A DNA stretch of 64,000 bases from Corynebacterium occultum (GCF_009734425.1 NZ_CP046455.1:868001-932000), one strand, 5' to 3'; counted from the stretch's first letter, positions 54,211 through 63,142 are shown. Made by a program: numbers and translations. The notes: a model not told the origin generated them from the sequence alone.

Positions 54211-54227
54211 ATTCCGGAGAGCGGAAT
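54211..54227. promoter_or_regulatory. GenR box upstream of genD
   Basis: ATTCC-N7-GGAAT, an exact match to the consensus reported for C. glutamicum GenR. Confidence 0.75.
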
Positions 54228-54261
54228 ATATGCTTCCTGGTTTCGGCGGGGGTGGGATTTT

Positions 54262-55053
54262 TTACCCCTGGAGGTTAGTGGGGGACACGTTCAGGCTCTC
54301 CAATTGGCGGTTCAGGTCTCGGGTGTGCTTCAGGAGGGATTCGGCACATTTGACATGCACGGAACGGAACCTGGAGGTTGGGGTGGCCACGGTCAGAGCG
54401 CCCACGACATCCCCGACGTCATTGCGTAGACAGGTCCCGACGGCGGAAACATCATGCTCGAACAGTCCGTTGTTGAGTGCGAAACCACGGGTGCGGGTGC
54501 GGTGCAGGCGCCTGCGGAACGCCAGAAACTCCTCCTCGCTGAGCTTGGAGTAGAGAACCCGCAGCTCAGATGAGGAAAATTCGGCGAGCATGGCCAGTCC
54601 GCCGGAGTTCTGCTCGGCCGGCATCACTTGGCCGCGTCGGTTGCCCACCCGAACCGGGAGGGGGCTTTCGGTGGTGTGTAGGAAATGGACCTTATTGCCC
54701 GACATCACCATCAAGTGGCAGGTCTCCTGGGTGTCCTTCGTGATGGCCTCCATGTACCTTCGGCACACTTCGATTAGTTCGCCACCGACACCGGGTTCCA
54801 GCAGTGTGGCGGAGAGTACCGGACCGGGCAGGTAGGTGCGGGATTCGCTCCGGATGGCGAAACCGCGGTAGACCAGCATGGCGAGGGAACGGTGGGCTGT
54901 GGACTGACTGATGCCGAGCTCTTCAGCAGCGCCGGAGACCGTCAGGGTCCCGGCATCCCGCAGTGCCAGGATCAGCAGGAGAGCGAGGTCCACCGATTGG
55001 AGATACTCCTTCGGGGGTGGGCCGTGGGTGGATCCTAGATGATAAATATTCAA
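54262..55053 (-). CDS. genR: IclR-family regulator GenR
   Basis: GenR activates and represses the gentisate genes. The 263-residue protein has an N-terminal winged HTH (SGAAEELGISQSTAHRSLAML) and an IclR effector domain (HLMVMSGNKVHFLHTTES; GALTVATPTSR). The only in-frame start near the expected N-terminus is TTG at 55053, with GGAAGGA unusually close; a GTG 20 codons in is the alternative. A TACAAT -10 lies 26 bases upstream. Divergent from genK. Confidence 0.9.
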   Translation of the reverse strand: MNIYHLGSTHGPPPKEYLQSVDLALLLILALRDAGTLTVSGAAEELGISQSTAHRSLAMLVYRGFAIRSESRTYLPGPVLSATLLEPGVGGELIEVCRRYMEAITKDTQETCHLMVMSGNKVHFLHTTESPLPVRVGNRRGQVMPAEQNSGGLAMLAEFSSSELRVLYSKLSEEEFLAFRRRLHRTRTRGFALNNGLFEHDVSAVGTCLRNDVGDVVGALTVATPTSRFRSVHVKCAESLLKHTRDLNRQLESLNVSPTNLQG

Positions 55054-55055
55054 TC

Positions 55056-55072
55056 CTTCCGCTATGTGGAAT
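55056..55072. promoter_or_regulatory. GenR box between genR and genK
   Basis: CTTCC-N7-GGAAT matches the GenR consensus at nine of ten positions and overlaps the genR leader, as expected for autoregulation plus genK control. Confidence 0.6.
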
Positions 55073-55079
55073 GACTTTG

Positions 55080-55085
55080 ATTGTA
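55080..55085 (-). promoter_or_regulatory. -10 hexamer TACAAT for genR
   Basis: Close to consensus, 26 bases before the TTG start, giving a short leader. Confidence 0.45.
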
Positions 55086-55111
55086 ACCGCTGTCACCCCG
55101 ATCATGTTCAT

Positions 55112-56482
55112 ATGGCATCTCCCTCAAACTCACAGCGGACGGGCAGTGATAACGTCACAGTGCCCGCTCCTCATGGAATCGGTGCATCAGAAAACCGCTT
55201 CCAGATCCTCGGCATCGGTGGCAAGCGACTGGCCGCCGTGCTCCTCGGTTGGTTCTTCGTCGTCTTCGATGGCTATGACCTCATCGTCTACGGCACTGTG
55301 CAGGCATCCCTCATGGAGACGTGGAATCTTTCTGCCGGCACCGCCGGCACCATCGGCTCCACCGCCTTCGTCGGCATGGTCATCGGCGCGGTCTGGATCG
55401 GAAGGCTCTCTGACCGGGTGGGGCGCAAGGCCGCCGTCATCGGTTCGGTGATCGTGCTCTCCATCTTTACTCTGCTCTGCGCCTTCGCACCCAACCCCTG
55501 GGTCTTCGGTGCGCTCCGCCTGCTGGCGGGCATCGGTCTGGGTGGACTGGTTCCCTCGGTAAACGCCATGGTTTCAGACCTTGTTCCCCGTAACACCATG
55601 TCCAAGTGGTCCACCGTGATGATGTCCGGTGTGCCGATCGGTGGCTCCATCGCAGCCGTCCTCGCCCAGTTCATCGTTCCCTCTCATGATGAGTGGGGCT
55701 GGCGCTTCATGTTCCTGCTGGCTCTGGTTCCGATCGTCATCGGTCTGCCGCTCGCCATGAAGGTGATCCCGAATGATCGCGATATCGAGGCCGATTATGC
55801 GGCGCGTGAGGGGGAGGGAGATGCCGCCCGGGCCGCTGCAGCCGGGGAAACCGGTGGCGAGGTTGGTTTCAAGGATCTACTGGGTGATCGCTACCGCACG
55901 ATCTCCATCTGGTTCGCGGTCGCAACCTTCGTCACCCTGCTGGCCTGGTACGGTCTCGGCACCTGGCTGCCGAAGTTGATGCAGGAGGCCGGTTATAACT
56001 TCGGTGCCGCCCTGAACTTCACCCTGGCACTTAACCTCGGTGCAGTCATCGGCTCCATCGTCACCGCATGGGCGGGTGATAAGTTCGGTCCGCTGCGTTC
56101 TGGTGCGGTGGCTGCCGGTGTCGCAGGTATTGCCCTGCTCCTGCTGTTGACCGAACCCTCGGTCGCCATGGTGTACGTGATCCTGATCCTGGCTGGCGTG
56201 GGCACCCACGGCACCCAGATCCTGATTATCTCGGCCGTCGCCCAGTTCTACCCGCACAACCTGCGGGGTACCGCCCTGGGTTGGGCACTGGGCGTGGGCC
56301 GTCTGGGAGCTGTGCTGGCACCCCAGCTGGCCGGTCTGCTCTTGGGCTGGGGCCTGGGCGTCGGGTCGAGCTACCTGCTCTTCGGTGGTTCGGCGCTGCT
56401 CTCCTCGGTGGCGTTGGTCATCCTCCTCAGCATCAGCAACAAGGCCTCTTCTCGATACACTGTTACTGAATCAATCAAGTAA
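55112..56482 (+). CDS. genK: aromatic acid transporter GenK (MFS, AAHS family)
   Basis: Imports gentisate or 3-hydroxybenzoate. The 456-residue protein has 12 membrane segments and the AAHS hallmark WFFVVFDGYDLIVYG in TM1, then GRLSDRVGRKAAVIGS between TM2 and TM3. I take the ATG at 55112; the frame is open further upstream across the promoter. genH follows after 54 bases in the same operon. Confidence 0.92.
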   Translation: MASPSNSQRTGSDNVTVPAPHGIGASENRFQILGIGGKRLAAVLLGWFFVVFDGYDLIVYGTVQASLMETWNLSAGTAGTIGSTAFVGMVIGAVWIGRLSDRVGRKAAVIGSVIVLSIFTLLCAFAPNPWVFGALRLLAGIGLGGLVPSVNAMVSDLVPRNTMSKWSTVMMSGVPIGGSIAAVLAQFIVPSHDEWGWRFMFLLALVPIVIGLPLAMKVIPNDRDIEADYAAREGEGDAARAAAAGETGGEVGFKDLLGDRYRTISIWFAVATFVTLLAWYGLGTWLPKLMQEAGYNFGAALNFTLALNLGAVIGSIVTAWAGDKFGPLRSGAVAAGVAGIALLLLLTEPSVAMVYVILILAGVGTHGTQILIISAVAQFYPHNLRGTALGWALGVGRLGAVLAPQLAGLLLGWGLGVGSSYLLFGGSALLSSVALVILLSISNKASSRYTVTESIK

Positions 56483-56536
56483 TTCTCAGTTCACGTAGCT
56501 TGTCTTTGATCATCCCTTGGAAAGGAAATCCACATA

Positions 56537-57931
56537 ATGTCTTTGACCTCTCTTCCCAATTCTGAGGACCTGAAGGGCCAGAAGATCATCATCTCCGGCG
56601 GCGGCATCGGCGGTGCCTCTGGCGCCCTGGCGCTCGCCCAGCGTGGTGCCGAGGTGACCCTTTACGAGCGGGCACCTGAGTTCAAGGAGGTCGGTGCAGG
56701 CCTGCAGATCGGCCCTCACGGCGTCAAGATGCTGGAGAAGTGGGGACTGAAGGAACGGGTCTTTGCGGCGGGTTACCTGCCCAAGGAAATGCAGTTCCGC
56801 GATGCCATCACCACCGAAACCATCCTGACCATGGACTTCGGTGAGGAATTCAAGGAGCACTACGGTGCCCCTTACCTGGTCATCCACCGTTCCGATCTGC
56901 TGGCCATCCTGGTCGAGGCAGCTCAGGAAGCTGGCGCCACCCTGGTCAACGGCATCCACGTCCACGATGCGGTCAAGGATGATGAGGGTGTCACCGTCGA
57001 GATCGAGCACCGTGAGGGTGAGGACAACAGCGGTAAGGGCAAGCGTGAGTTCGTCCGCGCCGACCTGCTGGTCGCCTTCGATGGCACCCACTCCGCATTC
57101 CGCAAGAAGATCGCCCAGGATGAGCCGGTACCTTCCGCCTACGTCGCCTACCGCGGTACCTCCCCGCTGGCCGAGGACGAGGCCATGAAGGACCTGAACG
57201 CGGTGGTCGGTTACATCGGCCCGCGTTGCCACTTCATCCAGTACCCGCTGCGTGGCGGCGAGCTGCTCAACCAGGTGGCTGTCTTCCAGTCCCCGCGCTA
57301 CCTCGATTCCCTGGTCAGCGGTGACGAGGTGCCGGAGGACTGGGGCAACAACGAGGAGTTCAAGAACGCCTTCGACCACACCAATGAGTTCATCCAGTCC
57401 CGGCTGGGCCGCATGTGGCTGAACACCTGGTGGCAGATGGCGGACCGTGAGCCGCTGCAGGACTGGGTGGTCAACGACCGCATCATCGTCATGGGCGATG
57501 CTGCCCACCCCCCGCTGCAGTACCTGGCTTCCGGTGCCGTCATGGCCATGGAGGACTCCGAGTGCCTGGCGCTCTACGCTTCCCAGGCTGCTGCCCAGGG
57601 CGAGCTGAACTGGGGCGAGGTCCTGCGTGATGTCTCCGCTGAGCGAGCACCGCGCTGTGCCCGGATCCAGACCACCGGCCGTTTCTGGGGCGAGCTCTGG
57701 CACGTTGACGGCATTTCCCGCCTGATCCGTAACGAGACCTTCCGTGCTGCTGAGGGCACCGGCTGGTTCAAATACGCCGATTGGCTGTGGGACTACGACG
57801 CTGACCGTCGCGAGTACCTGAAGGATCCCTCCAAGGGTGATCTGCCGGCCGAGCTGCAGGAGTGGGAGTACAACATCCACAAGATCTCCCGCCAGCGTGA
57901 CAGCAAGGAGACTGATGAGCTGACCGTGTAG
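56537..57931 (+). CDS. genH: 3-hydroxybenzoate 6-hydroxylase
   Basis: FAD monooxygenase that converts 3-hydroxybenzoate to gentisate with NADH and oxygen. The 464-residue protein has the FAD motif [20 protein letters not shown], a middle DG motif ([13 protein letters not shown]) and the second FAD motif [19 protein letters not shown]. Context (genK, genD) fixes the substrate class. GGAAAGGAA precedes the ATG. Ends at a strong terminator. Confidence 0.92.
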   Translation: MSLTSLPNSEDLKGQKIIISGGGIGGASGALALAQRGAEVTLYERAPEFKEVGAGLQIGPHGVKMLEKWGLKERVFAAGYLPKEMQFRDAITTETILTMDFGEEFKEHYGAPYLVIHRSDLLAILVEAAQEAGATLVNGIHVHDAVKDDEGVTVEIEHREGEDNSGKGKREFVRADLLVAFDGTHSAFRKKIAQDEPVPSAYVAYRGTSPLAEDEAMKDLNAVVGYIGPRCHFIQYPLRGGELLNQVAVFQSPRYLDSLVSGDEVPEDWGNNEEFKNAFDHTNEFIQSRLGRMWLNTWWQMADREPLQDWVVNDRIIVMGDAAHPPLQYLASGAVMAMEDSECLALYASQAAAQGELNWGEVLRDVSAERAPRCARIQTTGRFWGELWHVDGISRLIRNETFRAAEGTGWFKYADWLWDYDADRREYLKDPSKGDLPAELQEWEYNIHKISRQRDSKETDELTV

Positions 57932-57956
57932 TTTCTGCTCAACACCACTGAGCGCC

Positions 57957-57994
57957 AAAAGGGCGGACCACCGAGAGGGTGGTCCGCCCTTTTT
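57957..57994 (+). terminator. strong intrinsic terminator of genKH
   Basis: Stem of at least 12 bp GGGCGGACCACC / GGTGGTCCGCCC, extended by AAAA/TTTT, with a five-base loop. The A/T arms also allow action for pth on the minus strand. Confidence 0.9.
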
Positions 57995-57995
57995 C

Positions 57996-58008
57996 GCTTA
58001 TCGACGCC
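57996..58008 (-). repeat. 13-mer GGCGTCGATAAGC, copy 7 (pth stop codon, beside terminator)
   Basis: The minus-strand TAA stop of pth forms part of the motif, which ends two bases from the terminator. Confidence 0.8.
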
Positions 58009-58570
58009 CCGACCCGATCACGGTGTCGATCAGATCCGCGGCATCGGCGTAGATGATCGGCAGATCAGCCTGCTCACTGCGGGCGAAGGGTCGCAACACG
58101 AAGTCAGCCGGATCCATTCGACCGGGTGGGCGACCGATCCCGACCGAGAGCCGCTGGTAGTCCTTCGTTCCCAATGACTTGGTGGTGGAGCGCAGCCCGT
58201 TATGGCCACGGTCCCCACCGCCGGGACGCAGCTTCACCGCCGTGAAATCCAGATCCAGGTCATCGTGGATGACGATGATCTGCGCCGGGGGGATCTTGAA
58301 GAAGTCAGCCAGGGCCTTGACCGGCCCGCCGGAGAGATTCATGAAGGTCCGCGGCTTGGCCAGGACCACTTTCGCGGGGCCTAGTCGGGTTTCAGCGATC
58401 TCGGCGTTGGAGCGCTTGTGCACGCTGAAACTGGCGGGCATGGGGGTGGCACGGCCGGCTAGTTCATCCACCACCCCGAAACCTATGTTGTGCCGGGTGT
58501 CGGCGTATTTCGGACCGGGGTTTCCCAGGCCGACGATGAGGAACATGGAGTTGTCAGTCACGGCAGTCAT
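57998..58570 (-). CDS. pth: peptidyl-tRNA hydrolase
   Basis: The 190-residue protein matches the standard bacterial Pth: MFLIVGLGNPGPKYADTRHN with catalytic His, RTFMNLSGGPVKAL, IIVIHDDLDLDFTAVKLR and GGGDRGHNGLRSTTK. An internal ATG eight codons in (58546) gives the more usual N-terminus MFLIVGLG. rplY lies on the same strand 1.9 kb upstream, past the TPP-enzyme gene. This copy is the more canonical of the two in the window. Confidence 0.94.
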   Translation of the reverse strand: MTAVTDNSMFLIVGLGNPGPKYADTRHNIGFGVVDELAGRATPMPASFSVHKRSNAEIAETRLGPAKVVLAKPRTFMNLSGGPVKALADFFKIPPAQIIVIHDDLDLDFTAVKLRPGGGDRGHNGLRSTTKSLGTKDYQRLSVGIGRPPGRMDPADFVLRPFARSEQADLPIIYADAADLIDTVIGSGRR

Positions 58571-58727
58571 TGTGACACAGCCCGGGAACGGCCGGGGGCC
58601 GCAGGTGGGGTGAGGAAGTTTCAGACTGCACTACCATGGGGGTATCTGGAAAAGGGGCACTAACACCTATGGCCCGGTGGAAATCTCCGTCCCCCAGGAT
58701 TCGCGGGCACATCAAAGGGAGACCGTT

Positions 58728-60353
58728 GTGTACTCAATCTCAGAAGGCATCGCCCGCATCCTCATTCCCCGGGTGGATCATTTCTTCGGCCTCATGGGAA
58801 ATGGCAACGCCTGGTTCGTGGATGCCCTGGATCGGCTGGGGCACGGCATCATCCCCGTTCGTCATGAGGTGGCCAGCGTCGCCGCCGCTGACGCCTACCA
58901 TCGGGTGAGCCGCCGACTGGCGGTGGCCACCACCACCTATGGTGCGGGTTTCACCAACACCCTCACCGCGCTTGCCGACGCCGCGCTTTCCCGGACCCCA
59001 CTCATCCTCGTCGTCGGCACGGAGCCCAGCACCGGCCCCCGGGACTTCGACGTCGACCAGCAGGCGCTCGCCCGCGCCGTGGGTGTGGACACCTTCACCG
59101 TCCACCCCGGGGATGTCGGGGAGGTGACCCTGCGGGCCTGGCGTCATGCCCTGGAACACCGAATTCCCGTGGTGCTGGAGATCCCCTATGACCTGGCTGC
59201 GGCTCCCGCCATTGATCCGCAGCTGGAAGCTGCCTACAGCTATGAACCGGCACCCGGGAAAGTGGTCGACACCCCTGATGTCAGCGAGCTGGTGAAAGCA
59301 CTGTCCGGGGCGAAACATCCCCTCCTCCTGGCGGGCCGCGGTGCCCGTGGGGCGTCGCAAAGCATCCGGGACCTGGCGGATCTGCTGCACGCCGATGTGG
59401 CCACCAGCGCCCCGGCCCGAGGCCTTTTCAATGCCTCCGGAAACTTTCGGGACCTCGGTGTCTGCGGTGGTTTTGCGGCGGAAGGCTCCGCTGCAGAGAT
59501 TCGTCGTGCTGATGTGGTGCTGGTGCTCGGTGCCGGTCTCAACCAGTTCACCATGGCCTTCGGGGAGGCCTTCGGGGAAAGCGCCAGGGTGTTTCAGGTG
59601 GATCTGGCCGCGGCAGCCACCCATCCCAGGGTGGATGATTTCCAGCAGGGGGATGCGGCCGCGGTGAGCGCGGAGGTGCTGGCGCAACTGCATGCGCGGG
59701 GATATGAGGCGGGGGAGCGGTTCCACCTGGTGGCTGATCCGCAGGCCCGTCCCGCGGGGGATGAACTGGCCCCGGATGGTCGCCTGGATCCGCGCAGCCT
59801 GATGCGGGAACTCAACCAGATCCTGCCCGCCGAGAAACTCATCGCCACCGATGGTGGGCACTTCATCGGTTGGCCGAACACCTATCTGGACCTGGCGGGC
59901 CCGGACAATATTGTCCTGCTCGGCACTGCCTTCCAGTCCATTGGGCTGGGTTTTCCGACGGCCGTGGGTGTCGCCGCCGCAGCCGGTGAGGAGAAGCTGG
60001 CGGTGCTGGTCACCGGTGACGGTGGGGGAGTGATGGCATTGGCCGATGCCGAAACCTTCATCCGCACCGCCCACCGCGGCCTGGTCATCGTCCTCAATGA
60101 TGCCGCCTATGGTGCCGAGATTCACCAGTACGGCAGCAGAGGCCTGCGAGAAACTGCGATGCTGATCCCGGAGATCAACTTCGCTGCTGTCCTGGGGGCG
60201 CTCGGGGCGGAAACGAAGGTGGTGCGGGAACTGGGCGATCTCCGGGATTTCCGGGAGTGGCTGGAGCGCGGGGAGCCAGGCACCTATGTTCTGGACTGCC
60301 GCATCTCCCCGAATGTCATCGCCCCCTACATGCAGGAGATCATCAGCCGCTGA
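58728..60353 (+). CDS. thiamine-diphosphate-dependent enzyme (acetolactate synthase/benzoylformate decarboxylase-like)
   Basis: The 541-residue protein has the three-domain ThDP fold: the catalytic Glu in PVRHEVASVAAADAYHR, a central domain (PLLLAGRGARGASQS), and the ThDP-binding LVTGDGGGVMALADAETF followed by VLNDAAYGAE. FGLMGNGNAWFVDAL near the N-terminus is characteristic of a poorly known actinobacterial subgroup. The substrate cannot be inferred. Start is GTG at 58728 with AAAGGGAGA upstream; the frame extends to 58677. Confidence 0.85.
   Translation: MYSISEGIARILIPRVDHFFGLMGNGNAWFVDALDRLGHGIIPVRHEVASVAAADAYHRVSRRLAVATTTYGAGFTNTLTALADAALSRTPLILVVGTEPSTGPRDFDVDQQALARAVGVDTFTVHPGDVGEVTLRAWRHALEHRIPVVLEIPYDLAAAPAIDPQLEAAYSYEPAPGKVVDTPDVSELVKALSGAKHPLLLAGRGARGASQSIRDLADLLHADVATSAPARGLFNASGNFRDLGVCGGFAAEGSAAEIRRADVVLVLGAGLNQFTMAFGEAFGESARVFQVDLAAAATHPRVDDFQQGDAAAVSAEVLAQLHARGYEAGERFHLVADPQARPAGDELAPDGRLDPRSLMRELNQILPAEKLIATDGGHFIGWPNTYLDLAGPDNIVLLGTAFQSIGLGFPTAVGVAAAAGEEKLAVLVTGDGGGVMALADAETFIRTAHRGLVIVLNDAAYGAEIHQYGSRGLRETAMLIPEINFAAVLGALGAETKVVRELGDLRDFREWLERGEPGTYVLDCRISPNVIAPYMQEIISR
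58970..58982 (-). repeat. variant 13-mer GGCGTCGGCAAGC (inside the ThDP-enzyme gene)
   Basis: Third exact copy of the two-base variant, coding Leu-Ala-Asp-Ala. Confidence 0.5.
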
Positions 60354-60381
60354 TCGCTACGCCCCCAGGGGAGAAAAGAAC

Positions 60382-60420
60382 CCCGGGCTGACAGGAAAGT
60401 TCCTGTCAGCCCGGGTCTTT
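60382..60420. terminator. intrinsic terminator of the ThDP-enzyme gene
   Basis: Perfect 15-bp stem CCCGGGCTGACAGGA / TCCTGTCAGCCCGGG with a four-base loop, then TCTTTTTC. Confidence 0.9.
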
Positions 60421-60455
60421 TTCAGCTCAGCGCAGTGGCGCTATGCGGAAAAGGA

Positions 60456-61055
60456 TTACTCCTTATCGGCAGCTGCCTCTTCTTCGCCCTCAGCGGTCTC
60501 CTCTTCCTCGACCTCCGGGTAGACGATGGTGGCGATCAGCAGATCAGCCTCATCAATCAGGGTGGCATCGCCGATGGCGATGTCGACGGCGGTGATGCGC
60601 TCGCCGACATCCAGGCCCTCCACGGAGAAGGTGAGCTCTTCCGGAATGTTGAGGACGTCAGCCTCAATGCGGATGGTGTCGGTCTCCTGGACGGCCAGGG
60701 TGCCCGGGGTCGACTCGCCCTCGAGCAGCAGCGGAACCTCAACCTCAACCTTCTCGCCACGCTTGATGGCGAGCAGGTCGATGTGGTCGATGTCGAAGGT
60801 CAGGACGTTCTGATCGATGTGCTTGATCATGGTGAGGTGCTTCTCGCCCTCAACATCCAGCTCGATGACAGCGTTGACGCCGTCGTTACGGACGACGGCG
60901 GTCAGGGCGATGCGATCCACGGAGAAGTGGATCGGTTCGGTGGTCGGGCCGTAGACGACGCCGGGGACCTGGCCGGCGACGCGCAGGCGACGGGCGAAGC
61001 CCTTGCCGAACTCGGTACGGATAGCGGCCGGGACGGTGGGGTACTGTGTAGACAT
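60456..61055 (-). CDS. rplY: 50S ribosomal protein L25 (CTC form)
   Basis: L25 binds 5S rRNA. The 199-residue protein has the N-terminal L25 domain (KGFARRLRVAGQVPGVVYG) and the C-terminal beta domain of general stress protein CTC, ending in a very acidic tail (EEEETAEGEEEAAADKE). A long leader with a hairpin precedes it, which suggests regulation at the RNA level. Confidence 0.96.
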   Translation of the reverse strand: MSTQYPTVPAAIRTEFGKGFARRLRVAGQVPGVVYGPTTEPIHFSVDRIALTAVVRNDGVNAVIELDVEGEKHLTMIKHIDQNVLTFDIDHIDLLAIKRGEKVEVEVPLLLEGESTPGTLAVQETDTIRIEADVLNIPEELTFSVEGLDVGERITAVDIAIGDATLIDEADLLIATIVYPEVEEEETAEGEEEAAADKE

Positions 61056-61124
61056 ATAAGGATCCTTAAAGATGAATGAAGTTCTTCGGCCGCATCAGTC
61101 TGATCCCCTGGTGAGGAACGACAA

Positions 61125-61177
61125 AAGCCTGCGACCGACTGTCGAAAACAATGTTCTCGTCGAGTCTTCGCAGGCTT
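61125..61177 (-). promoter_or_regulatory. rplY leader hairpin (possible attenuator or autoregulatory element)
   Basis: Ten-bp stem AAGCCTGCGA / TCGCAGGCTT with a 33-base loop that can pair internally, followed on the minus strand by a four-T run, 69 bases before the rplY start. A GATATT hexamer with TTCACC 16 bases upstream could place the transcript start at the stem. Confidence 0.5.
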
Positions 61178-61240
61178 GAAAAATATCCGCGACTCCACGC
61201 CAGGGTGAAGTTCCGCAGGACAAGCATGAGAAACACAATC

Positions 61241-61250
61241 GCGTCGATAA
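61241..61250 (+). repeat. partial copy of the 13-mer (10 bases)
   Basis: GCGTCGATAA, the core of the repeated 13-mer, lies in the rplY upstream region. A similar partial copy lies at 41416-41425. Confidence 0.5.
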
Positions 61251-61303
61251 CGGCACCGGAAGGTGCCCTCGCCGAGACGGGATCAAGGCTAACACGACGC
61301 AAT

Positions 61304-61789
61304 CTACTGCTCCAAGTTGCTGCTGTCCTCGGGATGACTGGAGCGCTGCCGCCGCACCAGGTCACTGATCTCCTCATCGGGTTCGGCGAAAATCTGTTCC
61401 AGGCAGGTGTTGACCCCGAGGGCGCGGGACTCCATCAGCTCCACCGTCACCGAGGTCTGCCCATTCCAGTGGAAGGTGTGGCCGTCCGTCAGTTCTATCC
61501 GGAGCAGTAATCCGTTGATCTCCCAGTGCACCCCGGTGGCGTGGAAACCATGCTCCGGATCATCCGCCTCCACCCACACCTCGCCAGGTTTCTCCTCCTG
61601 GCCGTGGGAGAGCAGCAGTGACCTGGGGCTCTGGGTTTTGGAGAAGCTAAACACAAAAGCCATGGTGAACAGACCGCTACGGGCGGATTCGGTGTCGAGG
61701 TAGATGTCGATGGGGCTCAGGATCCGGGGGTGGCTGGAATCATCGACAAGATGTTCTGGTGGGGGAGGGGGAAATTTTCGGGCATTCAT
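61304..61789 (-). CDS. hypothetical protein (161 aa)
   Basis: The product has an N-terminal proline run (FPPPPPEHLVDD) and a soluble beta-rich body (GEVWVEADDPEHGFHATGVHW; LRIELTDGHTFHWNGQ) with several His and Trp. I recognise no domain. I take the ATG at 61789; GGAG lies about 12 bases upstream and the frame continues to 61891. Divergent from the mhpD-like gene. Confidence 0.6.
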   Translation of the reverse strand: MNARKFPPPPPEHLVDDSSHPRILSPIDIYLDTESARSGLFTMAFVFSFSKTQSPRSLLLSHGQEEKPGEVWVEADDPEHGFHATGVHWEINGLLLRIELTDGHTFHWNGQTSVTVELMESRALGVNTCLEQIFAEPDEEISDLVRRQRSSHPEDSSNLEQ

Positions 61790-61908
61790 GAGGGAGAAGA
61801 TCTCCGTCCTGGTGGGTCGATTCCCCCGATTGTGGTGGGGAGCGTTAACCTCGATAATATAGGACATGACATAGCCCACTTCCCGGGGCAAAGAGAAAGG
61901 TGGCGCAC

Positions 61909-62691
61909 ATGCCGATCAATGATGTTGAATCCGCAGTGGACGCACTGCTTCAGGCTGAAAACCGCCGCGAAGAGCGCGGTCGGGTCACCACGGAGTGGCC
62001 GGGCCTGGATGCGGGGACCGCCTATGAGGTGCAGCGCACATTGATCGAGGCAAAGATTGCCGCCGGAGAAGAGATCGTGGGTTTCAAACTCGGCTTGACC
62101 AGCAAAGCCAAGCAGGAGCAGATGAATGTCGATGCGCCGCTGAGCGGCTGGCTCACCGACGCCCATCAGTGCTGCAATGGTGAACCCGTCAAGGTCGCCA
62201 ACTACATCCACCCGCGCATCGAACCCGAGATCGCTTTCATTCTCGGCCGGGAACTCAAGGGGCCGAACTGCACCCGTGACGATGTCAAGGAAGCCACCTC
62301 CCACATCACCGCCGCCTTCGAGATCATCGACTCCCGCTACCGTGACTTCAACTTCGCACTCCCGGATGTTATCGCGGACAATGCCTCCTCCGCAGGGTTC
62401 ATCCTCGGCAAAACCCACATCAAGGTCGGCGAGTTTGACCTGATCAATGAGCCGGTGGAATTGCTTGTCGACGGCGAGGTGCAGGCCACCGCCACCGGTG
62501 CCGCCGTCCTCGGCGACCCGGCACAGGCAGTGGTTGATGCGGTCAATGAGATCGCCACCCGTGGCCAGTCCCTGCCCGCGGGTACCATCGTGCTCACTGG
62601 GGCGCTGACGGACGCGGTGTTCCTCAATCCCGGGTCGAAGTACACCGCCCGCTTCAAGAGCCTCGGTGAAATCACCGTCAACTGCCTCTGA
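61909..62691 (+). CDS. 2-keto-4-pentenoate hydratase (MhpD-like)
   Basis: Hydrates 2-oxopent-4-enoate to 4-hydroxy-2-oxopentanoate in meta-cleavage pathways. The 260-residue protein has GFKLGLTSKAKQEQMNVDAP, IHPRIEPEIAFILGRELKG (metal Glu pair), FEIIDSRYRDF and VLTGALTDAVFL. 4-Oxalocrotonate decarboxylases share the fold; the mhpB gene 640 bases on favours hydratase. AAAGG precedes the ATG at 61909. Confidence 0.88.
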   Translation: MPINDVESAVDALLQAENRREERGRVTTEWPGLDAGTAYEVQRTLIEAKIAAGEEIVGFKLGLTSKAKQEQMNVDAPLSGWLTDAHQCCNGEPVKVANYIHPRIEPEIAFILGRELKGPNCTRDDVKEATSHITAAFEIIDSRYRDFNFALPDVIADNASSAGFILGKTHIKVGEFDLINEPVELLVDGEVQATATGAAVLGDPAQAVVDAVNEIATRGQSLPAGTIVLTGALTDAVFLNPGSKYTARFKSLGEITVNCL

Positions 62692-62716
62692 GAGGGGCAG
62701 TGAAAGAGGAGCCGTC

Positions 62717-63142
62717 ATGAGCGTCCCGCAACCCATCCAACTCAAACACGACCGCATCTACGTCAACCTGCCGGTCGATGATCTTTTCGCCCAACGGGAG
62801 TTTTACCTGGCCCTGGGTTTTCGGCAGAATCTCCAGTTCAGCGATGAAAACACCGTCTCCTTCGAGGTCACTGAGCATATTGTGCTCATGCTCCTGGAGC
62901 GGGAGAAGTTCAACTCCTTCCACGATAGGGAGAGCGTTCCGGCCCAGGGACCGCGTGAGGTGCTCAACGCGCTTGATGTGGGAAGCCGGAAGGATGTCAA
63001 TGAACTGATCCGTCGGGTGCGTCAGGCTGGGGGCAAGGTCACCCGGGAGCCGGAGGAACAGGGGCCGATGTATGGTGCCGCCTTCGATGACCTGGAAGGA
63101 CATGGCTGGGAGCTCTTCTGGATGGATCCGACGGCCCTCTAG
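62717..63142 (+). CDS. VOC-superfamily protein (glyoxalase/dioxygenase fold)
   Basis: The 141-residue protein has one VOC unit: IYVNLPVDDLFAQREFYLALGF, FEVTEHIVLMLLER, GPREVLNALDVGSRKDVNELI and GHGWELFWMDP. Metal ligands (His/Glu) are plausible but the catalytic type is unknown. It is 25 bases after the hydratase gene and likely cotranscribed, then a terminator follows. Could be an accessory of aromatic degradation or an unrelated glyoxalase. Confidence 0.8.
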   Translation: MSVPQPIQLKHDRIYVNLPVDDLFAQREFYLALGFRQNLQFSDENTVSFEVTEHIVLMLLEREKFNSFHDRESVPAQGPREVLNALDVGSRKDVNELIRRVRQAGGKVTREPEEQGPMYGAAFDDLEGHGWELFWMDPTAL

